DNA from: GCA-2686265 sp036010965
GTDB taxonomy: Bacteria; Planctomycetota; UBA1135; GCA-002686595
Assembly: GCA_036010965.1 (NCBI GenBank)
Contig: DASCMO010000110.1
Location: 1-63,827, forward strand
DNA length: 63,827 nt
Direction of reading: 5' to 3'
A program made the translations under genes and the position numbers. Positions within the stretch are counted from its first letter, which is position 1, and every line of letters starts with the position of its first letter. Positions 59,732 to 63,827 of the stretch are shown in pieces. The notes beneath the pieces were generated by a model that saw only the letters and a list, made by a program, of their open reading frames with translations, was not told where the DNA came from and did no database searches.

Positions 59732-61237
59732 CTAGCGCGGGTCCGGAACCTCGTTGACCGTGTAGTAGGCCCTGGAGTGAACCAGGGGTGCACCACCACG
59801 AGAGCGCAGGGGAGCGAGATCGAACTCGTGCACGTGTCCGCGCTGGAGGCGGTCGAGCACCAGGGTCGCGTGCAGGCCGTTTTCCGAAAGGACCACGCTC
59901 TGAACACCGGGGGTGCTCTCGTCCACCTCCGGGCCTCCGTAGCCGGCGTGGTAGATGTGGGTGAAAGTCTCCAGGCGATAGGACGAAGGGGCGGAGCCCG
60001 TGACCTCGTCCAGCGGCAGGGTGAACGTCACCTCGAAGCCCGTCGGCGTGATCTCGATCCGCTCGATCTCAAAGGGAACCTCGCCGGTCCAATCGATGCG
60101 CTCGAGGGCGAAGGGCTTTATGCCCCGAACGGGCCAGCCACGGTTGGTACCACCGCAGAGCAGACTGCCCCCGGGTGTGAACTGCACGTTCAGGATCCCC
60201 GTGGAGAGGCCCTCTCGAAACGGATAGCACGCTCCCTGCCAGACGCCATTGACCTGCTCGGTCGTGGCGCGCATGACAACCGAGAGGCTGTAATCCCCCA
60301 CGAACAGCTGATCCTCGAAAGGGCCGAAACGCCCTATTGTTCGGTTGACGGTGAACCCGGAGATCGAGCGGCCCATGCGGATGTAGGGGAAGATCACCGC
60401 ATAGGGCACGAGCTCCCCCACGCGCTCGAGCTCGGCGAGCACGCGCGACCCGGACTCCGGCTGCGCGGGCGCCGGTCCCATCCCGGGCGCGAAGGGGTAC
60501 CAGTTGAAGCTCACCGGATGGCCCATGAAGCTCCCCGGAGTGAGCGCCTTCAGGCTGCAGGACGAGTTCCAGGGGCCCTGACTCTCGGTGTAGAACAGCG
60601 CCCCGTGCTCGTTGGCACCGATGCCGCCGGGGCTCCGCAGACCGCTGGCGATGGGAACCGTCTCCCCCTCTGCCGTGATCTTCATGGCCCAGCCACGGAA
60701 CAGCGCGCGTGAGTGGTACGAGCTGGAGAGGCCGAGGGCCACGTGCAGGTTCCCCTGCTCATCGAACTTCGAGCCGAAGGCGTACTCGTGGTAGTTCGCG
60801 TATCCCCAGGCGTCCGAGATCGTGTCGAAGCGGTCAGCGCGTCCGTCCCCGTCCGTGTCGGTGATGCGGGTCAGCTCACAGCTCTGAGTCACGTAGAACG
60901 CGCCGTCCCGAAAGGCCAGTCCGAAGATCTCGTCGAGGCCAGTGGCGAAGAGGTGGTAGGAGGGCTCCGGTTTGACTTCGTCGATGCCACTCACGATGAA
61001 GAGGTCACCGTGGCGCGTCCCCACGGCGATGCGTCGGTCGGGCAGCACGGTGAAGACCCCGGCTTCGATCACGAGCCCCGGGGGAACCGGGACGTTCACC
61101 ACTCGATAGTAGCCACGCTCCAGCGCCTCGGTCCCCCAGGTCTTCCCGAGGTCCTCCCCCCGGGCACTCGCACACAGGACCGTGCAGAAGACGCCAAGGC
61201 CGAGCGCGGCCCGCAGAGAATCAGCGCGTGAGCTCAT
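59732..61237 (-). CDS. Secreted PQQ/sorbosone-dehydrogenase-like propeller
   Basis: 501 residues. Signal peptide of about 25 residues (MSSRADSLRAALGLGVFC). The repeated strand pattern of the GSDH/sorbosone dehydrogenase propeller is visible: TVLPDRRIAVGTRHGDLFIV, GLDEIFGLAFRDGAFYVTQSC, LRSPGGIGANEHGALFYTES and VGDYSLSVVMRATT. The C-terminal region (about 400-500) adds a beta domain with TFTLPLDEVTG. Its start overlaps the end of the five-heme cytochrome gene by 17 bp, so the two are expressed together. It probably oxidises or binds a sugar and passes electrons to the cytochrome. Confidence 0.87.
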   Translation of the reverse strand: MSSRADSLRAALGLGVFCTVLCASARGEDLGKTWGTEALERGYYRVVNVPVPPGLVIEAGVFTVLPDRRIAVGTRHGDLFIVSGIDEVKPEPSYHLFATGLDEIFGLAFRDGAFYVTQSCELTRITDTDGDGRADRFDTISDAWGYANYHEYAFGSKFDEQGNLHVALGLSSSYHSRALFRGWAMKITAEGETVPIASGLRSPGGIGANEHGALFYTESQGPWNSSCSLKALTPGSFMGHPVSFNWYPFAPGMGPAPAQPESGSRVLAELERVGELVPYAVIFPYIRMGRSISGFTVNRTIGRFGPFEDQLFVGDYSLSVVMRATTEQVNGVWQGACYPFREGLSTGILNVQFTPGGSLLCGGTNRGWPVRGIKPFALERIDWTGEVPFEIERIEITPTGFEVTFTLPLDEVTGSAPSSYRLETFTHIYHAGYGGPEVDESTPGVQSVVLSENGLHATLVLDRLQRGHVHEFDLAPLRSRGGAPLVHSRAYYTVNEVPDPR

Positions 61238-63551
61238 AGTCGATCCTCAGGACGGTGGAGCCCACGGGCAAGTCCAGTTGAAGCAGCAATTCCAGGTCAC
61301 CCTCGGCGTCTGCGATCGGCCTCAGCGTGCTCGGCACTTCGGGAACGGTCAGGACGAGACCTGGGACGGCGAAGCGGCGCGGGCCGAGCGCATCGATCTG
61401 TCCCGTCAGCGCGCGAAAGGTGAGCGCCTCCGCCACTGGTGACGTGAGCCGGAGCGCGCGCTCGAGCGCCACCCGATCGTCGGAGAAGTTCGCCTCGCCG
61501 CGGTCCTCTACGGCGACGTCACCGCTCTCGTAGCGGAAGGTCGGCACCTCGGCCTCATCCAGCGAGTAACCCCGGAAGCGGTATCCACGGTTGCGCGGAT
61601 AGAGGGGTTCGGGATCCACCGGGTGCTCCTTGTCCGTGCGCGGACGCAGGGGCCAGGGCTCCTCAGCCGTGGCCGGGCGATGGAATGACACGTCGCGGGC
61701 GAGGGAGATCGCCCGCGCGCCGGGGTTGAAACCACCCGCCCCCTGTCCGTCCCAGCGGACCGAGACGAAGTCTCCCCTCCACAGACCCGCGAGGGTCCCG
61801 GTCTGTGCGTCGAAGGCGTAGTTGAGGCCACCGGGAAGGCCGACGGCGATGCCCCGGAAGCCGGCGAGGCCGCTGCGGCCCCGGTAGGTGCGGGCCCTGT
61901 CGTTCACCTCCAGGCGTGAGCCGACCGAGCGGATTCCCGGCGGGTCGCCGGCGGAGCGACCGAGGGAGAGGTAGTGCCAGATGGCGCTGATCTGTCGCCG
62001 GGTGTCTCCCCCCAGGACCTCCGCCATGGAGGCAACGCCCCCCGCCCAGGACTCGGGCATCAGGATCCCGGGCCGATAGACCTGGGGCGCGATCACGAAA
62101 CGCGCGAACCAGCTCGGATGCAGGCGCTCGACACTGGTGATCAGGTCGATGCCTCCGAAGCCCGGTGTCTCCTTGCCGTTGAAGTCATGGCACGAGATGC
62201 AGCTCAAGGCCTTGTTCCCGAGCAAATCCCTGGCTGCGTCGCGCGCCTCTCGCTCCTCCTCGCCCTCGAATTCCAGGATCTCGAAGGGCTCGATGACGTC
62301 GACGCCCGCGAAAAGATCCGGCAGGTGCGTGAGATGGGTCTCACCAAACTGCGGCATGCGCGTGTGCATGTAGGGCCGCACGCTCGCGCCGTCGAAGAGC
62401 ACCTTGCGCATCCACTCCTGCCGGAGCTTCGCGCCCGCCAGAGTCAGGTCGGGCGGGATCCGGGCCTCGTTCCCCAGGTCGTGCTCGTCCGTCTCGAAGT
62501 AGGGGTCCAGCTGGGGAGAGACACCGCCGCGGTCGTCGCGCACGTGGCAGGCGAGGCAGTGGAAGGCGGCCAGGGTTGCATCGATGCGCTCGGAGTCGGT
62601 CGGCTGTGGAGCCGGCGACGCGAGGGCCAGGGCGAGGGCGGCGCGCTGACTGGGATCGAGGCCGAAGCGCGGCGCTCCCCCCGGATCGGGCGCGAGGCAG
62701 CCCCGCTCCGGATCGAGGAGACCGTCCGTTCCGACGGGCTGGGGCTCGGACACTCCCTCGAGGGCATGGCATGCACCGCAGCGGAATTCTTCGAACCAGC
62801 GACGACCGGCGGCGACCTGGCCCGGCACCATCGCGGGCCACTCCAACTCAGCGGCAGCGTCGGCCACCAGGTAGGCCCCGACCGCGTCCGCCTCCCCGCG
62901 GTCCAGGCCCATGTCGGGCATGCGGCCTGCAGGACGAACGGCGACGGGCCGGAACAGGAACGACGCCAGCGACGCCCGACTGTACTTGGTGGCCACATGC
63001 TCCAGCGTCACGGCTCCGGGCAACGGCGCGGGCGTGCGCCCCCCCTCGTAGGGCGGGTCACGGGGCTCATGACATGCGACGCAACCGACCCTGTGGTAGA
63101 GGACGCGGCCCCGCTCGACCTGCTTGGGGTCCGGGGTCTCGCTCAAAAACGGCCGGTCGGCGCGCTCAACGAGGAAGGCCGTGATCGCATTCGCGATCTC
63201 CGCGCGCCTGCTCGGCGGCTCGGCCGCCAGCAGCGAGGGCATCTTCGTCCCCGGATGTACGCCCCCGGGATCGGCGATGAAGCGTCGCAGGTGGTTCGGC
63301 GACACCCGCCAGCCGACCTCCTTGAGGTCCGGCCCTGCGAGCACCGGCCCGGCGTCCTCGGGTGTACGAGAATGACAGGCGAGACAGCGCAGCTCCTCGA
63401 GGAGGACCTCTCCCTGCTGTCGCTGCCCGAGCGTCTGATCACCGTGGAGCCCCGGGACGACGGGCGCCCGGTCCTGCCCCCACACGATGGGCGCGAACCA
63501 GAGCGCCGAGAGCAGAACGCCTCGACACGGGAGCATGCCACCGAGGTTCAT
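61221..63551 (-). CDS. Secreted five-heme cytochrome c
   Basis: 776 residues from ATG 63551. A signal peptide of about 25 residues (MNLGGMLPCRGVLLSALWF). Five CxxCH heme motifs: CLACH (56-60), CVACH (157-161), CGACH (258-262), CLACH (332-336) and CISCH (451-455). Spacing of about 75-120 residues suggests strung monoheme domains rather than a compact multiheme fold. The C-terminal 270 residues are a heme-free beta region (AGFRGIAVGLPGGLNYAFDAQTGTL). Probably an extracytoplasmic electron carrier or oxidoreductase serving the propeller protein downstream. A TACCAT box ends 7 nt before the start. Confidence 0.9.
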   Translation of the reverse strand: MNLGGMLPCRGVLLSALWFAPIVWGQDRAPVVPGLHGDQTLGQRQQGEVLLEELRCLACHSRTPEDAGPVLAGPDLKEVGWRVSPNHLRRFIADPGGVHPGTKMPSLLAAEPPSRRAEIANAITAFLVERADRPFLSETPDPKQVERGRVLYHRVGCVACHEPRDPPYEGGRTPAPLPGAVTLEHVATKYSRASLASFLFRPVAVRPAGRMPDMGLDRGEADAVGAYLVADAAAELEWPAMVPGQVAAGRRWFEEFRCGACHALEGVSEPQPVGTDGLLDPERGCLAPDPGGAPRFGLDPSQRAALALALASPAPQPTDSERIDATLAAFHCLACHVRDDRGGVSPQLDPYFETDEHDLGNEARIPPDLTLAGAKLRQEWMRKVLFDGASVRPYMHTRMPQFGETHLTHLPDLFAGVDVIEPFEILEFEGEEEREARDAARDLLGNKALSCISCHDFNGKETPGFGGIDLITSVERLHPSWFARFVIAPQVYRPGILMPESWAGGVASMAEVLGGDTRRQISAIWHYLSLGRSAGDPPGIRSVGSRLEVNDRARTYRGRSGLAGFRGIAVGLPGGLNYAFDAQTGTLAGLWRGDFVSVRWDGQGAGGFNPGARAISLARDVSFHRPATAEEPWPLRPRTDKEHPVDPEPLYPRNRGYRFRGYSLDEAEVPTFRYESGDVAVEDRGEANFSDDRVALERALRLTSPVAEALTFRALTGQIDALGPRRFAVPGLVLTVPEVPSTLRPIADAEGDLELLLQLDLPVGSTVLRIDYELTR

Positions 63552-63558
63552 GAAGCCG

Positions 63559-63564
63559 ATGGTA
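63559..63564 (-). promoter_or_regulatory. TACCAT -10-like hexamer
   Basis: Minus-strand TACCAT ends 7 nt before ATG 63551; leaderless-type spacing. Confidence 0.4.
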
Positions 63565-63641
63565 GGGCCCAATCCGCTTCAGGACAGGGATCAGGTGAAG
63601 TTCATCGGACCCGCGCGACACTGACGCGCCTGGCGCGGCCG

Positions 63642-63827
63642 CTAGGCATCGCCGCTGATCCGCGCCAGCAGCGCGTCGGCAAAAGTGTCGGCGGCCTCAG
63701 GGTGGTGCTGGAAGAAGAACATCGGCTCGATGAGCTCGAGCTCGTTCAGCACGGCCCGGTCGTCGTCGTCGAAGAGAAAATCCGCCCGTGCGTAGAGGGG
63801 CACGCGGGAACCGGGCACGACCTCCAG
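63642..63827 (-). CDS. C-terminal fragment of an ATP-grasp protein (runs off window)
   Basis: 61 residues plus stop, open to the right edge. The sequence YARADFLFDDDD and ELELIEPMFFFQHH followed by AADTFADALLARI is the typical C-terminal signature of RimK/glutathione-synthetase-like ATP-grasp proteins: the Asp of the Mg-site strand, the E-E-IEP block and the closing helix. It probably forms an amide bond using ATP. Its 5' part and neighbours lie outside the window. Confidence 0.8.
   Translation of the reverse strand: MEVVPGSRVPLYARADFLFDDDDRAVLNELELIEPMFFFQHHPEAADTFADALLARISGDA

Noticed and set aside
1..63827. CRISPR arrays, tRNA or rRNA genes, insertion sequences
   Set aside because: No regularly spaced repeats, no T-loop/anticodon pattern and no transposase or integrase motifs were seen on reading either strand. 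This was by eye; a dedicated scan could find a degenerate tRNA-like element.

Overview
The window is a high-GC bacterial chromosome segment (about 70 percent by eye), densely coded on both strands. The gene content points to the phylum Planctomycetota. It has planctomycete-type secreted proteins: a DUF1549/LamG/DUF1553 protein paired with a DUF1501 protein and a formylglycine sulfatase, a PVC-type CxxCH heme protein, a ThuA-DUF1080 fusion, and several secreted proteins sharing one C-terminal module. I see no rRNA, tRNA, CRISPR array, insertion sequence or phage gene.

Layout. 1-2000: two tandem paralogous secreted proteins on the minus strand, the first cut by the window edge. 2031-5537: a minus-strand sugar operon (Gfo/Idh/MocA dehydrogenase, TIM-barrel isomerase, NupG-like MFS permease). 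6012-13760: plus-strand housekeeping and accessory genes (DUF234 ATPase, zinc-knuckle protein, ClC channel with CBS domains, methyltransferase, small-molecule kinase plus class-III aminotransferase, isoaspartyl methyltransferase). 13965-19511: an FG-GAP secreted protein, a B3/B4-domain protein, a GNAT acetyltransferase and a large secreted protein. 20006-25571: a McrB-like AAA protein with a Cys-rich N-terminus, a zinc-ribbon membrane protein, SMUG1-type uracil-DNA glycosylase and a sulfatase-fold lipoprotein. 25590-29742: three stop/start-overlapping minus-strand genes (ASPIC/UnbV FG-GAP lipoprotein, radical SAM protein with a PqqD-like C-terminus, 62-residue peptide) that look like an undescribed RiPP-type system.

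29840-45674: a polyprenol-kinase-like membrane protein, then a two-part catabolic neighbourhood. It contains a BadF-type kinase, an enolase-superfamily dehydratase, two Nramp-fold transporters lacking the metal-site residues, two DHDPS-like aldolases, an epimerase and an unusual TIM-barrel isomerase/Old-Yellow-Enzyme fusion. It ends with a coupled metallopeptidase/ATP-grasp pair. 45691-63827: secreted degradative and redox proteins (PVC heme protein, sialate O-acetylesterase, ThuA-DUF1080, RTX-like secreted protein, sulfatase, DUF1501, PSD1-type protein, propeller, five-heme cytochrome c), with another ATP-grasp gene cut by the right edge.

A recurrent regulatory feature is a TAnnnT hexamer ending 6-12 nt before the start codon of about eleven gene heads. 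This suggests that leaderless or nearly leaderless mRNAs are common here. Together the genes suggest a heterotroph that degrades complex, sulfated or acylated glycans and channels keto-sugars or sugar acids through dehydrogenase, isomerase, dehydratase and aldolase steps.
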